Shown here one piece after another: positions 35,215-43,475 of a stretch of DNA of 64,000 nt; positions within the stretch are counted from its first letter, which is position 1; the number at the start of each line of letters is the position of its first letter. This DNA is from Bog-756 sp963703145. GTDB taxonomy: Bacteria; Actinomycetota; Acidimicrobiia; Acidimicrobiales; RAAP-2. A program made the translations under genes and the position numbers. The stretch lies in the NCBI GenBank assembly GCA_963703145.1, contig OY969793.1, positions 2,604,001-2,668,000 on the forward strand. Direction: 5' to 3'. The notes beneath the pieces are model-generated. The model did no database searches. It had not been told where the DNA came from and was given only the letters and a program-made list of their open reading frames with translations.

Positions 35215-35892
35215 CTACGCGAAGCCGATGCCGCGGTTTCGCCGGTGCTCGATGACCTTGACCATTCTACGGGTCACGGCGTCGGGCGTACCCGAGCCCG
35301 ACACCGTCTCCAGCTGGTTGCGGGCCCGGTACCACTCGATGAGGGGTGCGGTCTGGTGCTCGTAGAGCTCGAGGCGGCGGGAGATGGCCTCTTCGGTGTC
35401 GTCCTCCCGCTGGACCACCTCACCGCCGCAGACGTCGCAGGTCCAGTTGATCAGGGGGGGCGACGACGTCGAGTAATTGGCACCGCAGTCCACACAGACC
35501 CGGCGGGCCGCCAGGCGACGCAGCACCTGGCTGGTGTGCACCTCGAGGTCGATCACCAGGTCCAGGTCGTAGGGGGTGAGCAGGGCGGCCAGGCCCTCGG
35601 CCTGGTTCACCGTCCGGGGACAGCCGTCCAGCACGAAGCCCCGGGCCCGCACGTCGCTCTCCTGCAGCCGCTCGGACACCATCTCCAAGATCAGCTCGTC
35701 GCCCAGGAGCTCGCCCTGGTCCATGAGTGCTTTGGCCTTCTGGCCGATGGCCGTACCCTGCTTGACGGCAGCGCGCAGCATGTCCCCGGTCGAGACGTGG
35801 GGCACGACGTAGTGGTGGGAGAGCCGCACGCACTGCGTTCCCTTGCCTGCCCCCTGTTTGCCGAGGACAACGAGCCTGGCTCCGGGTACCAC
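35215..35892 (-). CDS. adk: Adenylate kinase with zinc-binding LID
   Basis: Interconverts ATP + AMP and 2 ADP, 225 aa. The P-loop is LVVLGKQGAGKGTQCVRL (Lys-Gln where Pro-Pro is common), AMP-binding STGDMLRAAV and FVLDGCPRTVNQAEGL. The long LID carries Cys133, Cys136, Cys152 and Cys155, a zinc site. The mycobacterial enzyme has a short LID without zinc, so this is the long form. GTG start at 35892 directly abuts the secY TAG. Confidence 0.94.
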   Translation of the reverse strand: MVPGARLVVLGKQGAGKGTQCVRLSHHYVVPHVSTGDMLRAAVKQGTAIGQKAKALMDQGELLGDELILEMVSERLQESDVRARGFVLDGCPRTVNQAEGLAALLTPYDLDLVIDLEVHTSQVLRRLAARRVCVDCGANYSTSSPPLINWTCDVCGGEVVQREDDTEEAISRRLELYEHQTAPLIEWYRARNQLETVSGSGTPDAVTRRMVKVIEHRRNRGIGFA

Positions 35893-37185
35893 CTACTTGA
35901 GGAAGCCCTCGTAGTTTCGCATCATGAGCTGGCTGTCGATCTGCTTCATCGTCTCGAGTGCCACGCCCACAGCGATCAGAAGGGTGGTGCCGTAGAAGGG
36001 ATAGCTGGTGATGTTCCATGCCGCCATCAGCAGTGAGGGGGTGATGGCCACGCCGCCGAGGAAGAGCGCGCCGGGCCAGGTGATCCGATTGAGGATGTGG
36101 GCCAGGTAGCGCTCGGTCGGATGGCCCGGGCGGATCCCGGGGATGTACCCGCCCTGCTTGCGGATGATGTCCGCCTGCTGGTGGGGGTCGAAGGCCACAT
36201 AGACGTAGAAGAACGTGAACAACAAGATGAAGATGAAGTAGGTGAGGATGTAGAACACGCTGGTCGGTGTGACGTTGCTGTTCACCCAGCTCCGGAAGGC
36301 CGCCGACGGGATGATGTTCGACAACAGCACCGGGATGTAGAGCACCGAGCTGGCGAAGATGATGGGGATCACGCCGGCCTGGTTGACCTTGAGGGGGATG
36401 TAGGTGTTGGACCCCCCGTACATCTTGCGGCCCACCACCCGTTTGGCGAAGGTCACCGGGATGCGCCGTTGGCCCTGGTCCACGAAGACGATCAGCACCA
36501 GCAGGGCCAGCGACACCAGGAGGATCACCGAGAATTTGACCCGTCCGCCCTCCTGGAGGACCGTGTTCAGGCCCGAGGGGATGCCGGCCACCACGTTGGC
36601 GAAGATCAGGATGGACATGCCCTGTCCGATGCCTCGCTGGGTGATGAGCTCAGCCAGCCACATGACAAAGGCGGTACCCGCCGTCAGGGTCATCACGATG
36701 AACGCGGCACGCCAGATCGAGTAGTTGAGGATGAGGTCGACGTTCTGGCTGGATCCGAACAGTCCCCCGCCCCCCTTGTGGAACAGGTACACGAGGCCGG
36801 TCGACTGCATGAGGGCCAGGGCCACCGTGAGGTAGCGGGTGGTCTGGGTCAGCTTCTTCTGCCCCACGGCCCCCTGGTCACGCCACTGCTCCAGCTTGGG
36901 GATGACGGTGGCCAGGAGCTGGATGATGATGCTCGAGGTGATGTAGGGCATGATGCCCAGCCCGAACACGGCCATCCGGGTGAGGGCACCGCCCGAGAAC
37001 AGGTTGAGGAACCCGAGCACGCCCGATGACTTGGACGCCGCCTCCAGCTGGGCCACCTTCGTGAAGTTGACGAAGGGGACCGGGACGTTGGCCCCGAACT
37101 GGTAGATGGCGATGACGGTCAGCGTGAAGACGACCTTCTTACGAAGGTCGGGAATCCGGAAGATGTTGGCCAGACTGGCGAGCAT
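35893..37185 (-). CDS. secY: Preprotein translocase subunit SecY
   Basis: Channel subunit of the Sec translocon, 430 aa, about ten hydrophobic helices. IYQFGANVPVPFVN (TM1 end), FSGGALTRMAVFGLGIMPYI (plug/TM2), LITQRGIGQGMSILIFANV (TM5 region) and ITWPGALFLGGVAITPSLL are conserved. It sits between rplO and adk as in other spc operons. Its partner SecE is cut at the right end of this window. Confidence 0.97.
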   Translation of the reverse strand: MLASLANIFRIPDLRKKVVFTLTVIAIYQFGANVPVPFVNFTKVAQLEAASKSSGVLGFLNLFSGGALTRMAVFGLGIMPYITSSIIIQLLATVIPKLEQWRDQGAVGQKKLTQTTRYLTVALALMQSTGLVYLFHKGGGGLFGSSQNVDLILNYSIWRAAFIVMTLTAGTAFVMWLAELITQRGIGQGMSILIFANVVAGIPSGLNTVLQEGGRVKFSVILLVSLALLVLIVFVDQGQRRIPVTFAKRVVGRKMYGGSNTYIPLKVNQAGVIPIIFASSVLYIPVLLSNIIPSAAFRSWVNSNVTPTSVFYILTYFIFILLFTFFYVYVAFDPHQQADIIRKQGGYIPGIRPGHPTERYLAHILNRITWPGALFLGGVAITPSLLMAAWNITSYPFYGTTLLIAVGVALETMKQIDSQLMMRNYEGFLK

Positions 37186-37215
37186 GGGGCTCCTCGACGC
37201 CGCGGTGGGCCGATG

Positions 37216-37704
37216 CTACCGGTTGGTGAGGGCGTTGCCCTGAGCCGGCGGGCGGTGGTGGCCGAAGGGGAGGGGGACCACCGTGATGGACCCGCCCGCG
37301 CCGGTAATCGCCGCTTCTGCCGACTTGGAGAACGCGTGAGCCTCCACCGAGAGGGAGCGGCTCAGCGAACCGCCGCCGAGGATCTTGACCAGGTCACCCT
37401 TCCGGACCAGCCCCTGGTCCACGAGACCGGGGATGTCGATGGCGTCGCCCTCGAGCGCCTCCAGGGCGCTCAGGTTCACCGGGGTGTAGTCGATGCGGAA
37501 CGGGTTCTTGAAGCCCCGCAGCTTGGGGATGCGCTGCATCAGGGGCAGCTGGCCACCCTCGAACCCCATGGGGATGGTGTCACGGGCGCCCTGGCCCTTG
37601 GTGCCCCGGCCGGCCGTCTTGCCGCCCTTGCCACCGATACCGCGGCCGACGCGCCGACGGGCGCGGGTGGACCCTGCGGGTGGTCGAAGCTCATGGACCT
37701 TCAT
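37216..37704 (-). CDS. rplO: 50S ribosomal protein L15
   Basis: 162 aa from the ATG at 37704. MKVHELRPPAGSTRARRRVG, RGIGGKGGKTAGRGTKGQGA, MGFEGGQLPLMQRIPKLRGF are L15 signatures. The last ~12 residues (HHRPPAQGNALTNR) are beyond the conserved core. 2 bp after rpmD. Confidence 0.96.
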   Translation of the reverse strand: MKVHELRPPAGSTRARRRVGRGIGGKGGKTAGRGTKGQGARDTIPMGFEGGQLPLMQRIPKLRGFKNPFRIDYTPVNLSALEALEGDAIDIPGLVDQGLVRKGDLVKILGGGSLSRSLSVEAHAFSKSAEAAITGAGGSITVVPLPFGHHRPPAQGNALTNR

Positions 37705-37706
37705 GG

Positions 37707-37943
37707 TCAGCCTTTCTCGTCGTGCTCGGCGGGCGTGACGTCCACCAGGTGGGGGACGCGGGCCAGCATCCCACGGATTTCCGGGCGATCGGGTAGCACG
37801 TTGGTCTTGCCGATGCCCCGGAGGCCCAGGGCCCGGAGGGTGCCGCGGTGCTTGGGTTTGGTGCCGATGGCCGAGCGCACCTGGGTGACACGCAGCCAAC
37901 CGGTGCCGGACTCAGTCGTGGCGGTGGGGGTTGCCGCAGCCAT
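37707..37943 (-). CDS. rpmD: 50S ribosomal protein L30
   Basis: 78 aa. GWLRVTQVRSAIGTKPKHRG and TLRALGLRGIGKTNVLPDRP are typical. An N-terminal Ala/Thr-rich stretch of about 12 residues precedes the core. Follows rpsE by 1 bp. Confidence 0.95.
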   Translation of the reverse strand: MAAATPTATTESGTGWLRVTQVRSAIGTKPKHRGTLRALGLRGIGKTNVLPDRPEIRGMLARVPHLVDVTPAEHDEKG

Positions 37944-37944
37944 C

Positions 37945-38499
37945 TCAGCTCACCTCCGTGAACAGGTCGGCCTCGCGACGGCGCTCGCGGTAGGCCCGAA
38001 GCAGCGCGGCCGGGACCACTTCCTCGGCGGGCTTGCCCCGGAGGATGGCGATCTCGTCGGGGCGCTTGAGCCCCTTCAGGCCGGCGATGGTGGCGTGGGC
38101 CACATTGATCCCGTTGGACGATCCGAGCGACTTGGCCAGGATGTCGCGGATGCCGGCCATCTCCAAGATGGCCCGGGCCGCTCCCCCGGCGATGACGCCG
38201 GTACCGGGGGCGGCCGGCTTCAGCATCACCCGTCCGGCCCCGCTCTCCCCGATGATCGGGTGGGTGATGGTGCTCCCGGCCAGGGGCACGTCGAACATGT
38301 TCTTGCGGGCCTCTTCAATGCCCTTTTGCACCGCCAGGCCGGCCTCTTTGGCCTTGCCGTAGCCGAGGCCCACCTTGCCGTTGCCGTCCCCCACCACCAT
38401 CAAGGCGGCGAAGGAGAATCGGCGGCCACCCTTGACCACCTTGGAGACCCGGTTGACCCGGATGGTGCGCTCTTCGTATTGCAGCTCGTTGTTGGCCAT
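37945..38499 (-). CDS. rpsE: 30S ribosomal protein S5
   Basis: 184 aa from ATG at 38499. ERTIRVNRVSKVVKGGRRFS, FAALMVVGDGNGKVGLGYGK and PGTGVIAGGAARAILEMAGI are canonical; the KGGRRFSF loop is the site of spectinomycin-resistance changes and looks wild type. Standard spc order rplR-rpsE-rpmD. Confidence 0.97.
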   Translation of the reverse strand: MANNELQYEERTIRVNRVSKVVKGGRRFSFAALMVVGDGNGKVGLGYGKAKEAGLAVQKGIEEARKNMFDVPLAGSTITHPIIGESGAGRVMLKPAAPGTGVIAGGAARAILEMAGIRDILAKSLGSSNGINVAHATIAGLKGLKRPDEIAILRGKPAEEVVPAALLRAYRERRREADLFTEVS

Positions 38500-38503
38500 G
38501 GTC

Positions 38504-38866
38504 CTAGAACTCCAGTCCTTCGGCGCGGGCGGCGTCGGCCAGGGCGGCCACCCGCCCGTGATAGGCGAATCCGCCACGGTCGAAGACCACGGTGGTGATG
38601 CCGGCGGCCTTGGCCCGCGAGGCGGCCAGGGATCCCACCTTGACGGCGGCGTCGATGTTGCCGCCCGACGAGCCTCGCAGCTCGCCCTCGATCGACGAGG
38701 CAGCAGCCAGGGTGCGGCCGGCATCGTCGTCGATCAGCTGGGCGGAGATGTGCTTGTTGGAACGGAACACGGCCAGGCGGGGGCGCTCGGACGTGCCGTG
38801 CACCCGACGGCGCACGCGGTTGTGCCGGCGCCGGCGCAGTTCCAGTTTGTGATCGGTGCGTGCCAT
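38504..38866 (-). CDS. rplR: 50S ribosomal protein L18
   Basis: 120 aa, binds 5S rRNA. RRRRHNRVRRRVHGTSERPR, LAVFRSNKHISAQLIDDDAG and VVFDRGGFAYHGRVAALADA are signatures. ATG shares a base with the rplF stop (TAATG). Confidence 0.97.
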   Translation of the reverse strand: MARTDHKLELRRRRHNRVRRRVHGTSERPRLAVFRSNKHISAQLIDDDAGRTLAAASSIEGELRGSSGGNIDAAVKVGSLAASRAKAAGITTVVFDRGGFAYHGRVAALADAARAEGLEF

Positions 38867-39408
38867 TACTTGGCTGCCTTCCCGGCCTTGCGCACGACCC
38901 GCTCGCCCACGTAGCGGATGCCCTTGCCCTTGTAGGGCTCGGGCTTGCGCAGCTTGCGGATGTCCGCGGCCACTTGGCCGACTTTTTCCTTGTCGATGCC
39001 TTTGATGATGATCCTGGTCGCCGACGGGACCTCGAAGGTGACGCCGTCGGGGGCGGTGACGTTGACCGGGTGGGAGAAGCCCAAGGCCAGCTCGAGGGCG
39101 GACGGGCCCTTCGGGATGGCGCGGTAGCCAACGCCGACGATCTCGAGCTCCTTGGAGAAGCCCTCGGTGACGCCAGACACCATGTTGGCCACCAGGGACC
39201 GGGTCAGGCCGTGCAGGGCACGGTTCTGGCGCTGGTCGTCAGGCCGTTCCACTACCAGCACGTCGCCGTCCTGGCGGATGGTGATGGCGGCGGGGACCGA
39301 CCGGGCCAACTCGCCCTGGGGGCCCTTCACGGTCACCGTGTTGTCCGTGCCCACCGCCACCGACACCCCGGAGGGGACAGCGATCGGCGAGCGTCCGATG
39401 CGGGACAT
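38866..39408 (-). CDS. rplF: 50S ribosomal protein L6
   Basis: 180 aa near the GTPase centre. MSRIGRSPIAVPSGVSVAVG, the two L6 repeats, and PEPYKGKGIRYVGERVVRKA at the C-terminus are diagnostic. Confidence 0.97.
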   Translation of the reverse strand: MSRIGRSPIAVPSGVSVAVGTDNTVTVKGPQGELARSVPAAITIRQDGDVLVVERPDDQRQNRALHGLTRSLVANMVSGVTEGFSKELEIVGVGYRAIPKGPSALELALGFSHPVNVTAPDGVTFEVPSATRIIIKGIDKEKVGQVAADIRKLRKPEPYKGKGIRYVGERVVRKAGKAAK

Positions 39409-39447
39409 CAGCAGCCACCTCGGTTCGTGATCGGCGAGGCGGTGCGA

Positions 39448-39852
39448 CTACCAGACATAGCAGAGCACCTCTCCGCCCATGCGACGCTTGCGCGCCTCTC
39501 GGTCGGTCATCAGGCCCTTGGAGGTGGACACCACGGCCACACCCAGCCCCCCGAGGACCCGCGGCATCTTGTCGGCGCGGGCGTAGATCCGCAGCCCGGG
39601 CTTGGACACCCGCTTGATCCCGGAGATGGTCCGGGCGCGGTCGGGGGCGTACTTCATCTGGATCTCCAGGGTCTTGCCCGGCTTACCCGGGTCGTCATTC
39701 ACCTGGTAACCCACGATGTAGCCCTCGTCCACCAGGATGGCGGCCAGGGACTCTTTGAGCTTGGAGCCGGGCATCTTCACCGTGTCGAAGTGGGCGGTGT
39801 TGGCGTTCCGGATGCGGGTCAGCATGTCGGCAATCGGGTCGGTCATCGTCAT
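39448..39852 (-). CDS. rpsH: 30S ribosomal protein S8
   Basis: 134 aa. DPIADMLTRIRNANTAHFDT, MPGSKLKESLAAILVDEGYI and GLGVAVVSTSKGLMTDREAR identify S8, the usual spc-operon regulator in other bacteria. 39 bp before rplF. Confidence 0.97.
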   Translation of the reverse strand: MTMTDPIADMLTRIRNANTAHFDTVKMPGSKLKESLAAILVDEGYIVGYQVNDDPGKPGKTLEIQMKYAPDRARTISGIKRVSKPGLRIYARADKMPRVLGGLGVAVVSTSKGLMTDREARKRRMGGEVLCYVW

Positions 39853-39868
39853 CGTTCGTCGCCTCCTC

Positions 39869-40054
39869 TCACCAACTGGCCTTCGTCACGCCGGGGATCT
39901 CACCGGCGTGCACCATCACCCGCAGGCAGATCCGGCACAAGCCGAACTTGCGGTACACCGACTTGGGCCGGCCACACCGGCGGCACCGCGTGTACCCGCG
40001 CACCTTGAACTTGGGGGTGCGCTGCTGCTTTTCGATCAAAGCCTTCTTCGCCAT
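39869..40054 (-). CDS. rpsN: 30S ribosomal protein S14, type Z (zinc)
   Basis: 61 aa from ATG at 40054. Cys24, Cys27, Cys40 and Cys43 (CRRC...CRIC) form the zinc site; RGYTRCRRCGRPKSVYRKFG is characteristic of the short zinc form. Confidence 0.97.
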   Translation of the reverse strand: MAKKALIEKQQRTPKFKVRGYTRCRRCGRPKSVYRKFGLCRICLRVMVHAGEIPGVTKASW

Positions 40055-40058
40055 GGGG

Positions 40059-40634
40059 TTACTGGTTCTCCTGTCGGAACGGAAAGCCGAAGGCGGCCAG
40101 GAGTGCCCGGCCCTCTTCGTCGGTTCGTGCGGTGGTGGCAATGGTGATGTCCATGCCCCGGGTGGTGTCGATGCGGTCGTAGTCGATCTCGGGGAAGATC
40201 AGCTGCTCGGTCACGCCGAAGGTGTAGTTGCCGTGGCCGTCGAACGACCGGGGCGAGAGGCCCCGGAAGTCACGGATGCGGGGGATGGCCATGGCCAGCA
40301 GGCGGTCGAAGAACTCCCAGGCCCGGTCGCCCCGAAGCGTCACCTTGGCACCGATCTCCTGGCCCTCGCGCAGCTTGAACGAGGCGATCGACTTGCGGGC
40401 CCGCGTCACCACCGGCTTCTGGCCGGAGATGATCTCGAGATCGCGCATCGCCCCTTCGATCAGGGACTTCTGCTGGGTGGCCCGGCCCACGCCCATGTTG
40501 ATGACGATCTTGGACAGCCGGGGAACCTGCATGATGTTCTCGAGGCCCAGTGTCTCTTTGAGCTCGGCGCGCACGGTGGCGTCGTAGCGAGCCTTCAGCC
40601 GGGGCCGGGTGGCAGTAGCGGTTGCGGGGGCCAT
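40059..40634 (-). CDS. rplE: 50S ribosomal protein L5
   Basis: 191 aa from ATG at 40634, binds 5S rRNA. IMQVPRLSKIVINMGVGRAT, SIASFKLREGQEIGAKVTLR and DITIATTARTDEEGRALLAA are L5 signatures. Its ATG overlaps the rplX stop (TGATG). Confidence 0.97.
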   Translation of the reverse strand: MAPATATATRPRLKARYDATVRAELKETLGLENIMQVPRLSKIVINMGVGRATQQKSLIEGAMRDLEIISGQKPVVTRARKSIASFKLREGQEIGAKVTLRGDRAWEFFDRLLAMAIPRIRDFRGLSPRSFDGHGNYTFGVTEQLIFPEIDYDRIDTTRGMDITIATTARTDEEGRALLAAFGFPFRQENQ

Positions 40635-40939
40635 CACAGGTCCGATCCACACTTCTTGCAGACCCGCAGCTTGCGGCCCTGCTCGTCGATGCGCATACCG
40701 ATGCGGGACGGGCCGCAGTTGTCGCACACGATGGCCACCGACGACACCGACACGGGCATGAACTTGTCGATCACGCCGCCCTGCATGGTGGCGCGGGTGG
40801 GCTTGGCGTGGCGCTTGGCCACGTGCACGCCCTCGACGATGACCCGCCCCTCGGCGGGGATGGCCCGGACCACGTGGGCCTGCTTGCCGCGGTCCTTGCC
40901 GCTCAGGACCTGGACCTTGTCACCCTTTTTGATTCGCAT
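40634..40939 (-). CDS. rplX: 50S ribosomal protein L24
   Basis: 101 aa. KOW motif MRIKKGDKVQVLSGKDRGKQ, then VEGVHVAKRHAKPT. The C-terminus carries a second Cys pair set, Cys72/Cys75 and Cys94/Cys97 (CDNC...CKKC), a zinc-ribbon-like extension seen in a subset of bacterial L24 proteins. Confidence 0.96.
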   Translation of the reverse strand: MRIKKGDKVQVLSGKDRGKQAHVVRAIPAEGRVIVEGVHVAKRHAKPTRATMQGGVIDKFMPVSVSSVAIVCDNCGPSRIGMRIDEQGRKLRVCKKCGSDL

Positions 40940-41304
<365 letters not shown>

Positions 41305-41308
<4 letters not shown>

Positions 41309-41589
41309 CGGGCACGCTCCAGGACTTCGGCGAGCCGCCAGCGCTTGAGCTTGGACAGGGGCCGGGTCTCGACCACCCGCACGCGGTCGCCCACCTTGGC
41401 GGCGTTGTCGCCGTCATGGACATAGAGGCGCTTGGTCCGCTGGACAGTCTTGCCGTACCGCGGGTGGCGCACGCGCTCGATGACGGCCACCACGACGGTG
41501 GCGTCCATGGAGTCCGACACCACCAGGCCCTCACGGACCTTGCGGCGGTTGATCCGCTCGGTCGTCTCCGCGGTCGTCTCGTCGGCCAT
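41305..41589 (-). CDS. rpsQ: 30S ribosomal protein S17
   Basis: 94 aa. NRRKVREGLVVSDSMDATVV, RHPRYGKTVQRTKRLYVHD and GDRVRVVETRPLSKLKRWRL identify S17. The ATG shares one base with the rpmC stop. Confidence 0.97.
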
Positions 41590-42068
41590 CAGTCCTTCTC
41601 CTCTGCATCGTCGGCGCCCTCGATGGCGTCGACCGGCTCGTCGTCGGGAAGGGCCATCCCATCGTCGTCGGCCACCTCTTCGGCCAGCTCGTCCTCGTCG
41701 ACAGCCTCGTCGTGGTCGTGGTCGTGATCGTGGTCGGCCTCTTCGGCCTCGGCCTTGGCCGCGGCCCGGCGCTCCGAGGCCGTGGTCGCATCGCGCCCGA
41801 GCGCCTCGTCGGCGGTCCGGCGGCGTGCGGCGGCCTGGTGGGCGGGCAGCTCTTCGAAGTCGATGCCCTCGGCTTCGGCGATCTCGCGGTTGCGCAGTTC
41901 GGTGAGCATGCGGGCCACGTCCTTGCGCACGTGGTTGATCCGCGAGAAGTTGTCCAACTGCCCGGTGGCCAGCTGGAACCGGAGGTTGAACAGCTCGCGC
42001 CGGGTCTCGCCGAGCTGGCGCTCGAGCTCTTCGGTGTCGTACTGGGAGATCTCGGCAGCGGTCGCCAT
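41589..42068 (-). CDS. rpmC: 50S ribosomal protein L29 with long acidic C-terminal extension
   Basis: Residues 1-70 are L29 (EELERQLGETRRELFNLRFQ, GQLDNFSRINHVRKDVARML), which sits at the polypeptide exit beside L23. The protein runs to 159 aa, more than double the usual 60-80. The extension has an Ala/Arg-rich helix-forming segment (about 76-110), a perfect Asp-His alternation at 112-120 (DHDHDHDHD) and a Glu/Asp-rich end to residue 159. The frame continues cleanly to a stop that overlaps the rpsQ start, so this is not read-through of an error. Function unknown; metal binding by the His-Asp run is possible. Confidence 0.93.
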   Translation of the reverse strand: MATAAEISQYDTEELERQLGETRRELFNLRFQLATGQLDNFSRINHVRKDVARMLTELRNREIAEAEGIDFEELPAHQAAARRRTADEALGRDATTASERRAAAKAEAEEADHDHDHDHDEAVDEDELAEEVADDDGMALPDDEPVDAIEGADDAEEKD

Positions 42069-42505
42069 CAGACCTGCACCTCCGGCGTCCCGTGCGTTCC
42101 GGGACGGATCACGAACTTGGCCTTGAACGGCAGCTTCTGGATAGCCCGCTCCATGGCCTCGCGGGCCAGATCGGGCTCGACCCCGGCCAGCTCGAAGAGG
42201 ATGCGGCCCGGCTTGACCACGGCCACCCAGTGCTCGGGGTTGCCTTTGCCCGAGCCCATGCGGGTCTCGGCCGGCTTCTGGGTCACGGGGCGGTCGGGGA
42301 ACACGCGGATCCACACCTTGCCGCCACGCTTGACGTGACGGGTCATGGCGATTCGGGCGGCCTCGATCTGGCGGGCCGTCAACCAGGCCGGCTCCAGGGC
42401 CTGGATGCCGAAGTCGCCGAACGTGACGTCACTGCCACCCTTGGCCTTGCCGCTCATCCGGCCGCGCTGCTGCTTGCGGTGCTTGACCTTGCGGGGCATC
42501 AACAT
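42068..42505 (-). CDS. rplP: 50S ribosomal protein L16
   Basis: 145 aa from ATG at 42505. MPRKVKHRKQQRGRMSGKAK, AWLTARQIEAARIAMTRHVK and RMGSGKGNPEHWVAVVKPGR are L16 signatures. Overlaps rpmC by one base. Confidence 0.97.
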   Translation of the reverse strand: MLMPRKVKHRKQQRGRMSGKAKGGSDVTFGDFGIQALEPAWLTARQIEAARIAMTRHVKRGGKVWIRVFPDRPVTQKPAETRMGSGKGNPEHWVAVVKPGRILFELAGVEPDLAREAMERAIQKLPFKAKFVIRPGTHGTPEVQV

Positions 42506-42506
42506 G

Positions 42507-43475
42507 TCAGTCCACCTCCTTGCGGAAGTGGGGGGTCTCGTGGTGCTCGCGGGTGCGGCGCTCGATCTCCTCGTCCTCGGTGAGGATGCGCTCGAGCTCG
42601 TCGGGGACGGCGGGCGCGGCGGCGATGTCCGCGGTGGCCTGGTCGACCAGGCCCTCGGGGATGTCGGTCTCGCCCTCGGAGTCCGAGTCGACGGTGACCA
42701 CGCTGCCCGGTGCGCCCTGCTCGGCCCGGCGGCGGCCGCCACCGGCGGTGATCAGCCGGCGGGGGGCGTCGCCGCCCTGGCCGGAGGTCTCCCCGACGGC
42801 CATGGCGGCCTCACGAGTGATCTTGTCCTCGGTGGAGATCTTGTAGGGGAGGATGTCGCCCTTGTAGATCCAGACCTTCACGCCGATCCGCCCGAAGGTG
42901 GTCTTGGCCTCACGGAAGCCGTAGTCGATGTCGGCCCGGAGAGTGTGCAGCGGAACCCTGCCCTCGCGGTAGGACTCCTTGCGCGACATCTCCGAGCCGC
43001 CGAGGCGGCCCGAGCACTGGACCCGCACGCCCAGGGCACCGGCCTTCTGCACGGTCTGGATGGAGCGCTTCATGGCGCGGCGGAACGCCACCCGGCGGGC
43101 CAGCTGGTCACAGATGCCCTGGGCGATGAGCGCGGCGTCGAGCTCGGGCTGCTTGATCTCTTGGATATTGAGCTGGATCCGGTTGTTGAGGCCGGTGATC
43201 TCCTCGATCTTCTTCTTCAGGCGGTCGGCCTCAGCGCCTCGGCGGCCGATGACGATGCCGGGGCGGGCGGTGTGGATGTCCACCCGCAGCCGGTCCCGGG
43301 TGCGCTCGATCTCGATGCGGCTGACTGCGGCGGACTCGAGCTGCGACATGAGGTAGTCGCGGATCTCCCAGTCCTCGATCACGCAGTTCTGGTAGTTGCG
43401 CTCCTCGAACCAGCGCGACTTCCAGTCGGTGGTGACGCCGAGTCGAAACCCGTACGGGTTGACCTTCTGGCCCAT
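42507..43475 (-). CDS. rpsC: 30S ribosomal protein S3 with extended C-terminus
   Basis: 322 aa; the core (to about 215) has MGQKVNPYGFRLGVTTDWKS, the KH domain RPGIVIGRRGAEADRLKKKI and TTFGRIGVKVWIYKGDILPY. The remaining ~100 residues are Gly/Arg-rich then acidic (VDSDSEGETD, ERILTEDEEIE) and end HHETPHFRKEVD. Actinobacterial S3 is often extended, but not usually this far. The frame is uninterrupted to the rplP junction. Confidence 0.95.
   Translation of the reverse strand: MGQKVNPYGFRLGVTTDWKSRWFEERNYQNCVIEDWEIRDYLMSQLESAAVSRIEIERTRDRLRVDIHTARPGIVIGRRGAEADRLKKKIEEITGLNNRIQLNIQEIKQPELDAALIAQGICDQLARRVAFRRAMKRSIQTVQKAGALGVRVQCSGRLGGSEMSRKESYREGRVPLHTLRADIDYGFREAKTTFGRIGVKVWIYKGDILPYKISTEDKITREAAMAVGETSGQGGDAPRRLITAGGGRRRAEQGAPGSVVTVDSDSEGETDIPEGLVDQATADIAAAPAVPDELERILTEDEEIERRTREHHETPHFRKEVD

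Noticed and set aside
41700..41750. The GTCGTGGTC-type repeat as a DNA regulatory or CRISPR-like repeat
   Set aside because: It is the antisense of the His-Asp codon run in rpmC, in frame and inside the coding sequence; no spacers.
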